Shown in pieces: positions 16,586-25,552 of a stretch of DNA of 56,574 nt. The position numbers and the translations under genes are program-made. The number at the start of each line of letters is the position of its first letter. Position 1 is the first letter of the stretch. The notes below the pieces were generated by a model. The model had not been told where the DNA came from. It saw only the letters and a program-made list of their open reading frames with translations, and ran no database searches. Source of the DNA: Alphaproteobacteria bacterium (GTDB taxonomy: Bacteria; Pseudomonadota; Alphaproteobacteria; Rhizobiales; Hyphomicrobiaceae); contig JAHZKP010000062.1 in the NCBI GenBank assembly GCA_022600345.1, positions 1 to 56,574 of the forward strand, given 5' to 3'.

Positions 16586-16927
16586 CGCGACCTCACTGAA
16601 TTCCTCAACAGCCCGCTAAGGCTTAAATGACTGAGACCGCTCGCCTTGCTTGCGGCTACTAGACGAAACGCCTAATGTCGCCGAACGTTCGGGCTTGGTC
16701 GAGCGCCCCCACTGGCGACGAATCGTTAAGGTGGGAGCGGTCGCAGACCCTATCAATACGCACCAACTCCAACAAGGATCTGCACCTGATCGCTGGGTAA
16801 CTGGTTCGTGTTGACCGATAAAACTGTGGCAACGGCATGGTCGGGCGCTGAGCCTTGGAATAAGCCGCACCCGCCACGACAAGCGGCAATACCCCGGCAC
16901 CACCGGGTCAAAGAGGAAAGTGACGGC
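16586..16927. other. divergent intergenic region, 342 bp
   Basis: Separates the lytic transglycosylase (minus) from dapA (plus). An open frame in phase with dapA extends back to 16808, but its composition is not protein-like. No lysine riboswitch or terminator-like structure was recognised. Confidence 0.45.
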
Positions 16928-17818
16928 ATGTTCAAGGGCTCCTATACCGCGCTCATCACACCGTTTCGCAACGGCGCGTTCGATGAAGACGCCTTCGCCC
17001 GGATCGTTGATTGGCAGATCAATGAAGGCACCCACGGCCTGGTTCCAGTCGGCACCACCGGCGAAAGCCCGACGTTGAGCCATGATGAGCACAAGCGCGT
17101 CGTCGAGCTTTGCATCAAGACGGCCGCCGGCCGGGTCCCCGTCATCGCCGGCGCCGGCTCGAATGCCACTTCGGAAGCCGTCGACTTCGCCGTTCATGCC
17201 GAAAAAGCAGGCGCCAACGGCCTTTTGGTCGTCACCCCCTATTACAACAAGCCCACCCAGGAAGGGCTTTACCAGCACTTCAAGGCGGTCAACGACGCCG
17301 TCGGTATCCCTGTCATCATTTACAACATCCCCGGCCGCTCGGTCGTCGACATGACGGTCGATACCATGGCGCGCCTTTATGAATTGAAGAACATCGCCGG
17401 CGTTAAGGACGCCACCGCCGACCTTGCCCGTGTATCCCAGCAGCGCGCCGCCATGGGGCCCGACTTCATCCAGCTTTCGGGCGAGGACGCAACCGCGCTA
17501 GGCTTTATGGCCCACGGCGGCCACGGTTGTATCTCGGTAGCCTCCAACGTCGCCCCGCGAGCCTGTTCTGAATTCCAGAACGCCTGCCTCGCTGGCGATT
17601 TTGCGACGGCACTGCAAATTCAGGACCGTCTGATGCCGATTCATGACACGATGTTCCTTGAAACAAACCCATCACCGGCCAAATATGCCATGTGGCGGTT
17701 GGGTTTCTGCGAGGTTGAAGCCCGCCTGCCTTTGGTCCCACTGCAAGACGCCACCAAACGGGCCATCGAGCAGGCGATGATCAAAGCCGGACTGATCACC
17801 GCCCAGGCTGCCCAATAA
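16928..17818 (+). CDS. dapA: 4-hydroxy-tetrahydrodipicolinate synthase
   Basis: Condenses pyruvate with aspartate semialdehyde, the first committed step of lysine and meso-diaminopimelate synthesis. The 296-aa product is a full TIM barrel. It has GTTGE (T43-T44), Tyr132 in IIYNIPGR and the Schiff-base Lys160 in GVKDAT, which line up closely with T44, Y133 and K161 of the E. coli enzyme. I chose the ATG at 16928 because GAGG precedes it and the family starts here; the open frame extends 120 nt upstream without family-like residues. smpB follows 95 bp later on the same strand. Diaminopimelate supply suits its place beside a peptidoglycan enzyme, but they are divergently transcribed. Confidence 0.97.
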   Translation: MFKGSYTALITPFRNGAFDEDAFARIVDWQINEGTHGLVPVGTTGESPTLSHDEHKRVVELCIKTAAGRVPVIAGAGSNATSEAVDFAVHAEKAGANGLLVVTPYYNKPTQEGLYQHFKAVNDAVGIPVIIYNIPGRSVVDMTVDTMARLYELKNIAGVKDATADLARVSQQRAAMGPDFIQLSGEDATALGFMAHGGHGCISVASNVAPRACSEFQNACLAGDFATALQIQDRLMPIHDTMFLETNPSPAKYAMWRLGFCEVEARLPLVPLQDATKRAIEQAMIKAGLITAQAAQ

Positions 17819-17913
17819 CGCAAGCCCGGTCGATCAGCCCGCCCCCGACAATTCAGGGCGCCACCACAGGCTCCCTGACAACGAAACCATTTTGTTAAAG
17901 GACCCGGCAGAAG

Positions 17914-18390
17914 ATGGCGGCCAAGACAGATGGCGGCCGCAAGATGATTGCCGAAAATCGCAAGGCCCGCCACGCATTCTCAATCGGTGACACCTTCGAG
18001 GCAGGTCTGTGCCTGACCGGCACCGAGGTTAAATCCCTGCGCACCGGACAGGCGAATATTGCCGAGAGCTACGCTTCCATCGAGGACGGCGGCATCTGGC
18101 TGATCAACGCCTATATTCCTGAATACAAGGGTGCAGGAAATTTCTTTCAGCATGCCCCGCGCCGCAAGCGTAGGCTTTTGCTGCATGCCCGCGAGATCCA
18201 CAAGATCGCTGTCGCAAAGGACCGCCAGGGCATGACCATCGTCCCGTTGCAGCTCTACTTTAACGAACGCGGACTGGCCAAGATCAAGTTGGCGCTGGCG
18301 GAAGGCAAGAAGCTGCACGACAAGCGCGCCGACGAAGCCAAGCGCGACTGGAACCGCCAGAAGGCACGCCTCCTGCGTGACAAGGGGTGA
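17914..18390 (+). CDS. smpB: SsrA-binding protein SmpB
   Basis: A 158-aa partner of tmRNA in rescue of stalled ribosomes; it binds the tRNA-like part of tmRNA and occupies the decoding centre. The conserved core is clear: [28 protein letters not shown] and the Lys/Arg-rich C-terminal tail. Full length. It lies 95 bp after dapA in the same direction and may be co-transcribed. I could not find the tmRNA gene, which is split and permuted in alphaproteobacteria, in this window. Confidence 0.97.
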   Translation: MAAKTDGGRKMIAENRKARHAFSIGDTFEAGLCLTGTEVKSLRTGQANIAESYASIEDGGIWLINAYIPEYKGAGNFFQHAPRRKRRLLLHAREIHKIAVAKDRQGMTIVPLQLYFNERGLAKIKLALAEGKKLHDKRADEAKRDWNRQKARLLRDKG

Positions 18391-18422
18391 AATGTGGTTT
18401 GGCCGCCAATCCGCAAACCTAT

Positions 18423-19127
18423 TTACCTATCAGCCAATTCAACGCGAATAGAGCTGAAAACATCCCAAAACATCTCCGTCGTTAACCGGCCGGTATTCGT
18501 GTTGTAGCGGGAACAATGATAGCTATCGATTAAAACCAAACCGCCGGGGAGTTCGTGGCGCGCACCGTGACCGAAAGGAAATTGGCTCCGCTTCAATCCC
18601 AGAGCCGTCAACGTCTGATCATGAGCAATTCGCCCCAAAACCAATAAGACGCGTAATTTCGACAGCGAGTCTATCCGCGCCTTCAAAAACTTTCGGCATT
18701 CGGCAATTTCAGTCGTTGTCGGTTTATTTTGAGGCGGAACGCAGCGCACCGCATTTGTAATCATGCAATCGACTAACCGCAGACCGTCATCCTGGCGCGC
18801 AGCATATTCGCCATCCGCAAATTCAAACTTCTGTAATGTGCTGTAGAGGAGGTCTCCGGCATAATCGCCGGTAAAGGGACGTCCGGTTTTGTTCGCCCCG
18901 CCGCGCCCTGGTGCCAGCCCGACAATAAGCAACCGGCAATTCAATTCCCCGAAGGAAGGAACCGCGCCGTTGAACCAATCGGGTTCGGCTACCTGGTTTT
19001 CTTTGCGGAATTCGACAAGTCGGGGACAAAGAGAACAATTCCTGTCCGGCTCGGCTATTTCGCTTTTTCGAATACGAGACTTGTCGGCTTGGCCGTCACG
19101 CTTCATGGATCCTGCAACCGATGTCAC
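18423..19127 (-). CDS. family 5 uracil-DNA glycosylase (UdgB-like)
   Basis: A 234-aa DNA repair enzyme removing uracil and other deaminated bases. It shows GLAPGRGGAN (active-site motif A) and HCSRYNTNTGRLT (C-terminal motif) typical of family 5 (UDGb). Four Cys placed as in the Fe-S-containing families 4 and 5 (C31, C34 and two in CMITNAVRC) suggest a 4Fe-4S cluster. The GTG at 19127 overlaps the stop of the upstream NYN gene (GTGA), so it is likely translationally coupled. An in-frame ATG at 19106 preceded by AGGA is an alternative start. Confidence 0.88.
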   Translation of the reverse strand: MTSVAGSMKRDGQADKSRIRKSEIAEPDRNCSLCPRLVEFRKENQVAEPDWFNGAVPSFGELNCRLLIVGLAPGRGGANKTGRPFTGDYAGDLLYSTLQKFEFADGEYAARQDDGLRLVDCMITNAVRCVPPQNKPTTTEIAECRKFLKARIDSLSKLRVLLVLGRIAHDQTLTALGLKRSQFPFGHGARHELPGGLVLIDSYHCSRYNTNTGRLTTEMFWDVFSSIRVELADR

Positions 19128-19786
19128 AGATCCTCATCGCTAACGACGTCATCAGGGACCTCTAACCGCGCTAGTTGGTCGGCAGCCGTCCGCTGCGACC
19201 CGCGCGATTCACCACGAGAGTGGCGCTCGCGCTGCTGCTGAGGAGCGGGTCGGGCACCGCCTTCCCGGGCAATACGGATTTCTAGCTCAGCCAAATCAAC
19301 GAATTGATCGGCCTGTCGGCGCAATTCGTCGGCCACCATCGGCGGCTGCGTCTGCAACGTTGAAACGACGCTGACCCGCAGGCCTTTTTCCTGCAGCGCC
19401 GACACCAGCGAACGAAAATCTCCGTCCCCTGAAAATAGTACGATATGATCCAGGTTTTCAGCAAGGCGCATGGCATCGACGGCTAATTCGATATCCATAT
19501 TGCCTTTGATTTTCCGCCGCCCGGTTGCGTCGGTGAATTCCTTCGTTGGCTTCGTCACCATCGTATAGCCGTTATAATCCAGCCAATCGATAAGTGGACG
19601 AATAGACGAATATTCCTGATCTTCAGCAAGCGCAGTATAATAAAGCGCGCGAACCAAACGCCCAGGTTTTCGAAAATGTTCTAAAAGACGTTTGTAATCG
19701 ATATCGAAACCTAATGACTTCGAAGTCGCATAGAGGTTTGCCCCGTCGATAAAGAGTGCAACGCGCTCGTTTGGATAAACCAACAT
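19124..19786 (-). CDS. NYN-domain (LabA/DUF88-type) protein
   Basis: A 220-aa protein of the PIN-like NYN superfamily, usually predicted RNases. The acidic metal-site motifs are present: FIDGANLY (Asp14), NMDIELAVDAM and FSGDGDF. Residues about 5-165 are the domain. The C-terminal tail is Arg/Glu/Gln-rich and disordered, perhaps RNA-binding. AAGGA lies 9 nt before the ATG. It overlaps the uracil-DNA glycosylase gene by 4 nt. The biological target is unknown; related proteins are called LabA or YaiI-like in other bacteria. Confidence 0.88.
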   Translation of the reverse strand: MLVYPNERVALFIDGANLYATSKSLGFDIDYKRLLEHFRKPGRLVRALYYTALAEDQEYSSIRPLIDWLDYNGYTMVTKPTKEFTDATGRRKIKGNMDIELAVDAMRLAENLDHIVLFSGDGDFRSLVSALQEKGLRVSVVSTLQTQPPMVADELRRQADQFVDLAELEIRIAREGGARPAPQQQRERHSRGESRGSQRTAADQLARLEVPDDVVSDEDL

Positions 19787-20302
19787 GCTTCAATTTTCCT
19801 TCAATACAAAAAAGTCCGTATTCGCACTTCAGCCCTGACCCCGGCTACAGAGCTCAACCCCATCAAAATCTCACACGAGATTCTGGAACTCCCAGACCCA
19901 CTAATTGGTTCCGACTTACATACCTGCCAATGTGGTATACCCCAAGCCGCCAGCCAGAGGGCAAATTGCCGCAGCCGGTGAGACGTAAACTGACAAGCCT
20001 GCCACCCCGTAAAGCGAATTGCTGTACCGCAACTTCCTGGCAATGGTCATTGCAAACTTGGCAGACATCCATCAGGGGGTTGCATACATTTCTTCAAACC
20101 ACAATAGAAAAGCACGCACAAGACATAGTCCGAAATAAACAGGATCTACTTTAGCGCATAAGCCAATTGATTAACACAAACGGCCTGATGGGGCTACGGG
20201 AGATTCTCACGAATTCGATAGAATCAGTATTCACCATATCGATCAAATCACTGTCGACCCGGGTCTACCGACACGAAATAAACCAGCAAAATCAACATGC
20301 TA
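19787..20302. other. AT-richer intergenic region, 516 bp
   Basis: By eye this stretch is clearly more AT-rich than its surroundings. Frames on both strands are open for 60-130 codons but have no ribosome sites or protein-like composition. On the minus strand, the last 60 nt before the NYN gene hold a T-tract following GC-rich sequence, which could end a small RNA, but I could not build a convincing fold. No gene is called here. Confidence 0.4.
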
Positions 20303-21031
20303 TCAGTGGCCGGTTTTGCCCAATTCCGCAATCAGCCGAACGCGAGCCTCTGGAAGATCATCACCCTTAGGTTGCAACAAATGTTTCTCCAGAAAATGCG
20401 CGGTAATTGCCAGTCCATCCACAAGATCTTTCTGCTGCATTGCAGCATTCCGCCCTTCAACCATGAAATTCGGCAAGCGGAATAAACGATCAGCATAAGG
20501 CTCACCTGCAGCAAACGAAACCGCTCGCCCCGATTTCGGCGACACGAATGCCAGATTATCGTTGCCACCAGTTGCAGCGCACTCCTTCAAATCGAGGCCG
20601 AAACCCATTTCTTCAAGAAACGCCATTTCCCAGCGAACCATCAATGCCGGCCAGACACTATCGTCGTCAAAGAAGCTCAATACGAAAAGCGTCACCTCAA
20701 ACAGGTTTGCATGTGCGTCTCGCTCAGGCAGCATACGAAGCAGGCTGCACATGGAATTGAGCCCACAAAGGCGCGACGAACTATTCATTGCCACGGCCGC
20801 GTAACCGCGCTGCAATTCCAGGCTCATTGCTCCCAGATGCTCGGAAAGCCGCGCCTTCCAACTCGCCTCAACATGGTTCCCAATTTGCAGAACCGGCCTC
20901 ATCCGCCGCGAACGCCCGCCGCGAACCAGCCCCAGGTATCGCCCATGCCCCCGCGTGAAAACTTCCGCGATCGCAGAGGTCTCCCCGTGCGGGCGCACCG
21001 ACAAAACGATTCCTTCGTCGCTCCATTCCAT
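20303..21031 (-). CDS. recO: DNA repair protein RecO
   Basis: A 242-aa RecFOR-pathway mediator that anneals single strands and loads RecA onto SSB-coated DNA. The N-terminal OB-fold start MEWSDEGIVLSVRPHGET is typical, followed by the helical domain with AAL-type helices and a Cys in LCGLNS. No zinc finger is seen. It is the last gene of the classic lepB-rnc-era-recO order on this strand, about 180 bp after era. Confidence 0.93.
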   Translation of the reverse strand: MEWSDEGIVLSVRPHGETSAIAEVFTRGHGRYLGLVRGGRSRRMRPVLQIGNHVEASWKARLSEHLGAMSLELQRGYAAVAMNSSSRLCGLNSMCSLLRMLPERDAHANLFEVTLFVLSFFDDDSVWPALMVRWEMAFLEEMGFGLDLKECAATGGNDNLAFVSPKSGRAVSFAAGEPYADRLFRLPNFMVEGRNAAMQQKDLVDGLAITAHFLEKHLLQPKGDDLPEARVRLIAELGKTGH

Positions 21032-21211
21032 CGGTAAAATCAGCCTGTTGAGAAACCTTCCGCTTCAACTCTCCAGCATCGGTCGCGTGCGGGCTGGGAA
21101 ACCTCAGTTTCTGCGGCGCGATGACTTTTGCCCGATCGGACACGGCTGGGCGTATGCATGACACTCCTGCCCTCCGGCCGCACAATTATCTGGCAGACTC
21201 TACGCCATGCC

Positions 21212-22288
21212 TCAGTCTTTTGGAAAGTTCAGCCCCATTTCACGATAGCGTTCAGGGTCATCGCCCCAGCCGTCGCGAACTTTGACGAACAAGAACAAGT
21301 GCACCCCGCACTCCAGGATGCCCTCCAGTTCCTTGCGCGCTTCGCTGGAGACCTGCTTGATCGTTCGCCCGCCCTTGCCCAGGACGATTTTCTTCTGGCT
21401 ATCGCGTTCAACGAATACCGTCTGCTCGATCCGCACCGACTTGTTGCGCAACTGTTTCCAGTCCGTCGTCTCGACCGTAATCGCATACGGCAGTTCTTCG
21501 TGCAGCAACCGGTAGATTTTCTCACGCGTCAACTCGGAGGCAAGCTGACGCATCGGTACGTCTGAAATATCATCTTCGGGGTAATGCCACGGCCCCAACG
21601 GTGCGGTTTGTGCCAGATACGCCTTGAAGTCTTCAACGCCGCTGTTGTTGAGCGCGGAAATCATGAACACCTGATCGAAAGCCACCTCGTCCGTCAGCTT
21701 GGCAGCCAGCTCCAACAGTGCCCCCTTGTCGCTGACCCGGTCGACCTTGTTGATGAGCAAAACCCGAGGAACCGAAACGTCCTTCATTCGCGATAAGATC
21801 CGCTTCACGTTATCATCTATGCCGCGCAATGCATCGACGATCACCGCCACCACGTCGCCGTCACCAGCTCCCCCCCACGCCGCTTCTACCATCGCCTTGT
21901 CCAAACGACGGCGCGGCGCGAAGATGCCCGGAGTATCGACGAACACCAACTGCGCGTCCCCCGCTGTCACGATGCCGCGAATGGCCGAACGGGTGGTCTG
22001 CACCTTGTGACTGACAATCGTAACCTTGGCACCGACAAGAGCATTGGTAAGCGTCGACTTTCCAGCATTGGGTGCGCCGATGATGGCGACAAAAGCACAA
22101 CGCTTCTGGTCTCCAGCCTGGCCCTGACTGTGATCCTGGTCCTGACCTTGGCCCCGCTCCTGACCTTGGCTCTGGTCCTGACCTTGGCCCGGCTCCCGGT
22201 TCCCGTCCGCCGCAACAGACGGCGCACTCACCCGCGTCGCTTTTGCCTGCGATGAGCGGCCATCTTCCTTATCCGCCATGCGGATCAT
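21212..22288 (-). CDS. era: GTPase Era with a Gln/Gly-rich N-terminal extension
   Basis: An essential GTPase acting in 16S rRNA 3'-end maturation and 30S assembly. G1 is GAPNAGKST (71-79), G3 DTPG, G4 NKVD, and a KH domain follows (about 265-340). The 358-aa product is longer than the usual roughly 300 aa because of an N-terminal extension of about 60 residues, rich in Gln, Gly and Asp (GQGQDQSQGQERGQGQDQD-like). The start at 22288 overlaps rnc by 20 nt; an ATG at 22279 is an alternative that keeps the extension. Translational coupling with rnc fits their shared role in rRNA processing. Confidence 0.95.
   Translation of the reverse strand: MIRMADKEDGRSSQAKATRVSAPSVAADGNREPGQGQDQSQGQERGQGQDQDHSQGQAGDQKRCAFVAIIGAPNAGKSTLTNALVGAKVTIVSHKVQTTRSAIRGIVTAGDAQLVFVDTPGIFAPRRRLDKAMVEAAWGGAGDGDVVAVIVDALRGIDDNVKRILSRMKDVSVPRVLLINKVDRVSDKGALLELAAKLTDEVAFDQVFMISALNNSGVEDFKAYLAQTAPLGPWHYPEDDISDVPMRQLASELTREKIYRLLHEELPYAITVETTDWKQLRNKSVRIEQTVFVERDSQKKIVLGKGGRTIKQVSSEARKELEGILECGVHLFLFVKVRDGWGDDPERYREMGLNFPKD
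22110..22200 (-). repeat. low-complexity repeat encoding Era extension
   Basis: An imperfect repeat of roughly 18 bp (CCTGACCTTGGCC-like on the plus strand) encodes the Gln/Gly/Asp-rich part of the Era extension. It stays in frame, so changes in copy number would not break the gene. Confidence 0.6.
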
Positions 22289-22982
22289 CCTCCCATACGC
22301 CCTGCCGGATCAGCACCGCAGCCGCCGCCGATTGCTCGGCAATACGCTTGGAGGGCCCCTTGCCGCGCGCCGGCTCATGCCCCTCGATGGAAACTTCGGA
22401 AATGAACTCAGGCGCATGATCAGGCCCGGTTCGTCCAATTTCATTATAACGCGGCAAGGCCAATCCCTGCCCCTGGACCCATTCCTGCAACGCCGACTTG
22501 GCATCCTGCACCCGATCGGAAAGTGCCAGGTTGGTTGCATCCCACAATCGCCGGATCAGCCCGCGCGCCGCTGCAAACCCACCATCAATGAAGACCGCCG
22601 CCAACAACGCTTCCATCGCATCAGCCAGGATCGTATCCTTGGTGCGCCCACCGCTGCCGTCTTCGCTTCCCGATAAGATCAGATGGTCACCAAGGTTCAA
22701 TCTTCGAGCCACCAGGGCGCATGTTTCCCGTCGCACCAGTTGGTTGAACTTCTTGGCCAGCTCGCCTTCGCGTGCTTCTGGAAACCTCTCCCCCAGAAGT
22801 TCGGCAATAGCCAGCCCCAGAACCCGGTCACCGATGAATTCCAGCCGTTCATTGTCGCGCGGCTTCAGGTTCGCCCCCCGCGCGCTGGAATGCGTCAGGG
22901 CGCGCTCCAATAGCGCAGCATCGTTGAAACGATAGCCAAGGGCATCTTCGAGTTTCGAAAGAGGGTGCGGCTTCGCCATCAA
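22269..22982 (-). CDS. rnc: ribonuclease III
   Basis: A 237-aa double-strand-specific endonuclease that processes rRNA precursors. The signature ERLEFIGDRVLGL (about 44-56) carries the catalytic acidic residues. A second acidic pair lies in DAMEALLAAVFIDGG, and a dsRNA-binding domain ends the protein (about 155-230). Length and order are standard. It lies 47 bp after lepB, with era overlapping its 3' end, forming the conserved lepB-rnc-era unit. Confidence 0.97.
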   Translation of the reverse strand: MMAKPHPLSKLEDALGYRFNDAALLERALTHSSARGANLKPRDNERLEFIGDRVLGLAIAELLGERFPEAREGELAKKFNQLVRRETCALVARRLNLGDHLILSGSEDGSGGRTKDTILADAMEALLAAVFIDGGFAAARGLIRRLWDATNLALSDRVQDAKSALQEWVQGQGLALPRYNEIGRTGPDHAPEFISEVSIEGHEPARGKGPSKRIAEQSAAAAVLIRQGVWEDDPHGG

Positions 22983-23029
22983 TCAGGCTCCACACCATGT
23001 CCGTTGCACAATGAATGCGACAGTCGCCA

Positions 23030-23800
23030 TTACTTCACGTAGTTGAATATTCGGCCCCATCGCACATCCAGCGGCCAGGCCCACGGCGCATACCACCGAA
23101 ACGAATCGTGCTCGTCGACGGCCGCCGAAAAGAAGATGATCTCCGCCCGCCCGATTAGGTTTTGATAGGGCACGAATCCAACATCCCACGTCGCCCGGCT
23201 ATCAGTCGAATTATCCCGGTTGTCCCCCATCATGAAGTAATGACCGGCAGGAACCTTATAGGGGCCCGCATTGTCGAAGAAGCCGTTGGGTTCCGCATCA
23301 AGGACCGTGTAGCTGACCCCGCTGGGCAGTGTCTCGATGTACTTGGCGATTTTTTGCACCGGCCCGCCATTGCTGGGCGGCACATAAACGCCAGCTCTCT
23401 TCCGTGGCAATTCCTTGCCATTCAGGAATACGATGCCCCCGCGCACCATGATCTCATCGCCCGGCAGCCCAATGACCCGCTTGATGTAGTCGGTGGAATT
23501 ATCCCGTGGCAGCTTGAACACAGCCACGTCACCGCGCTTTGGCTGGCCACCAAATACCCGCCCTTCAAACAGATTCGGTCCGAAAGGGAACGAATAGCGA
23601 CTGTAGCCATAGGAAAGTTTGGAGACGAACAGATAATCCCCGATCAACAGCGTGTCCTTCATCGACCCGGAAGGAATATTGAAAGGTTGATAGAAGAAAA
23701 CCCTGACGACCATGGCAATTGCGAGGGCTTGCAGGACGATCTTGATCATCTCCCACCAGCCGCTCTCGCTCCGCTTCGCCACATCTGTCTCCAAACTCAT
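23030..23800 (-). CDS. lepB: signal peptidase I
   Basis: A 256-aa inner-membrane serine protease that cleaves signal peptides of exported proteins. One N-terminal helix (about 20-37) is followed by the catalytic Ser46 in PSGSM, Lys107 in DYIKRVIGLPGD, and the box GDNRDNSTDSR. A single membrane span is usual for alphaproteobacterial LepB. It leads the lepB-rnc-era-recO group. A -35/-10 pair lies 62-97 bp upstream. acpS, which often sits between pdxJ and lepB in related genomes, is absent here. Confidence 0.97.
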   Translation of the reverse strand: MSLETDVAKRSESGWWEMIKIVLQALAIAMVVRVFFYQPFNIPSGSMKDTLLIGDYLFVSKLSYGYSRYSFPFGPNLFEGRVFGGQPKRGDVAVFKLPRDNSTDYIKRVIGLPGDEIMVRGGIVFLNGKELPRKRAGVYVPPSNGGPVQKIAKYIETLPSGVSYTVLDAEPNGFFDNAGPYKVPAGHYFMMGDNRDNSTDSRATWDVGFVPYQNLIGRAEIIFFSAAVDEHDSFRWYAPWAWPLDVRWGRIFNYVK

Positions 23801-23868
23801 GGTCGACTCCTCGACACCAACCGCGATCCAAAAAGGCCGACCATGCGGACACTAACCTGCACCGACCG

Positions 23869-23897
23869 CTATAACGGTTTAGCTGACACGCTGTAAA
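23869..23897 (-). promoter_or_regulatory. putative promoter of lepB
   Basis: On the minus strand TTTACA (23897-23892) and TTATAG (23874-23869) are separated by 17 bp, giving a start near 23862 and a leader of about 60 nt. The -10 is a poor match, so confidence is moderate. Confidence 0.4.
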
Positions 23898-24062
23898 CCA
23901 CGCAGTCCCAAACAGCCTGAATCGACGAACAAAGACTGTTGGACAAAATCCCGAAACCCTTTGTCATCGCTAAGGCCATTGCGACCAATCGACTGCATAA
24001 CAATAATTTATGGCCGCAGCCTGCATTAATGTCACCGGTCGAAAAACACATTTCACCCCGGC

Positions 24063-24827
24063 TCAGCCCGCGCCATTGCGCGCCGCCAGCATCATCGACA
24101 ACATATGCTGAACCGAGGCCTTCAGGCCGCCAAACACCGCTTCCCCGATCAGGAAGTGACCGATATTGAGTTCCTGCACTTCTTTGATCCTGGCGACGGC
24201 CTCGACTGTATTGTAGGTCAGTCCGTGCCCGGCATGCACCTCCAGGCCTTCAGCTTTGGCCAGCGCGGCCCCGCGCTTCAAGCGCTCCAACTCGCTGGCA
24301 ACGCCTGCAATATCGTTTGCCAAAGCCTTGTCGCAATAGGCCCCCGTGTGCAGTTCAACGATATCCGCGCCAACCCTGGCAGAAGCCTCAATCGCCTTTT
24401 CGTCGGCCTCAATGAACAACGAAACCCTGATGCCGGCATTTTTCAGTTCGCCAATGACCTTTGCAAGGCGCTCCCCCCCGCCGGCAACATCAAGCCCGCC
24501 CTCCGTCGTGCGCTCTTCGCGCCGCTCGGGCACCAGACAGCATGCGTGTGGCACATGCCTCAGCGAGATCGCCAGCATCTCTTCGGTCGCAGCCATTTCC
24601 AGATTGAGCGGACGCGTCAATTCAGCCTTCAACCGGTCGATGTCAAAGTCGGAGATATGCCGCCGATCCTCGCGCAAATGCGCAGTAATCCCGTCAGCAC
24701 CGCCCTCGATCGCAATATGAGCGGCCCGCAAGGGATCGGGATGGCGACCACCGCGCGCATTCCTGATCGTGGCGACATGATCGATATTAACGCCCAGCCG
24801 CAGACCATTTCCAATAATACTGTTCAT
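24063..24827 (-). CDS. pdxJ: pyridoxine 5'-phosphate synthase
   Basis: Last step of the DXP-dependent vitamin B6 route: condenses 3-amino-2-oxopropyl phosphate with deoxyxylulose 5-phosphate. The 254-aa TIM barrel shows [16 protein letters not shown] at the start and [23 protein letters not shown] and [10 protein letters not shown] further on. I chose the ATG at 24827 because it overlaps the stop of the upstream DUF2062 gene in ATGA; a GTG 6 nt earlier is possible. Full length. Confidence 0.95.
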   Translation of the reverse strand: MNSIIGNGLRLGVNIDHVATIRNARGGRHPDPLRAAHIAIEGGADGITAHLREDRRHISDFDIDRLKAELTRPLNLEMAATEEMLAISLRHVPHACCLVPERREERTTEGGLDVAGGGERLAKVIGELKNAGIRVSLFIEADEKAIEASARVGADIVELHTGAYCDKALANDIAGVASELERLKRGAALAKAEGLEVHAGHGLTYNTVEAVARIKEVQELNIGHFLIGEAVFGGLKASVQHMLSMMLAARNGAG

Positions 24828-25450
24828 AGCCACGCTAAGTCGTAGGACGCCAGGAACACTCCCAGCGGATACCTGCTGTCATACCCGCTCGACCGGCGAC
24901 GCCGCGCCTGATAGGCCATCGCCGCTCTCTTGGTGACATAATAAAATGCCCCCGCAATTGCCAGCCCGACGGGGATGCTGCCCACCAGCATCGGCTTGAC
25001 GATCGGCCACAGGATCGCGAATGCCGCGCCCAGCATGTCCGCCGAAAGCGTCCGGACACTCTCCCAAAGGACCGCGAACTGTGACGTCATGGAGGCCTGG
25101 TCCAATCCTCCCCCGCCACCGATCACGTAACTACCGGTTGCATATGTCGCTGGCCAGATCACCGCCCACACGATCGGATTGCCAAAAAACGTTCCCAGCA
25201 TCGCGGCCGTAAAGCTGGCGCGGCACATCAGGGCCAGCAGGCCCGCAAGCACCATCTGCAAGCCGACAAGCGGCGTCACGGCCGCAAACACGCCAATCGC
25301 GAAGCCCAGCGCCAGTTGATGCGGCGTCGCGCGCACCCGCAACAACCTCAGCGCGATATACCGCAGCGAGCGTTCCCAGCTCTCACGAGGCCACAGCAGT
25401 ACCCGCAGTTGCTCTGTATAAGCCGGCGGAACCCGCCGATCGAATAGCAT
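24824..25450 (-). CDS. DUF2062 membrane protein
   Basis: A 208-aa protein with about three membrane segments (about 45-70, 75-105 and 140-170) and the DUF2062 core [16 protein letters not shown] and [21 protein letters not shown]. Function is unknown. It is translationally coupled to pdxJ (ATGA overlap) and follows rsh by about 100 bp in the same direction. The combination of rsh, DUF2062 and pdxJ is common in alphaproteobacteria. Confidence 0.85.
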   Translation of the reverse strand: MLFDRRVPPAYTEQLRVLLWPRESWERSLRYIALRLLRVRATPHQLALGFAIGVFAAVTPLVGLQMVLAGLLALMCRASFTAAMLGTFFGNPIVWAVIWPATYATGSYVIGGGGGLDQASMTSQFAVLWESVRTLSADMLGAAFAILWPIVKPMLVGSIPVGLAIAGAFYYVTKRAAMAYQARRRRSSGYDSRYPLGVFLASYDLAWL

Positions 25451-25552
25451 TCGTTAGGCCCCCCGGCCCGTGATTCCAACCCCGATGACGTTGAGCGGCA
25501 TTGCCCAAACCCATACGGCTTCAACACAACGATCGATCATTTATTCCAAAAC

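Noticed and set aside
18391-18422. tmRNA gene near smpB
   Set aside because: No tRNA-like ends or tag reading frame were found here or in the neighbouring gaps.
19756-20154. 132-codon plus-strand frame in the AT-rich gap
   Set aside because: Overlaps the NYN start, no ribosome site, composition unlike a protein.
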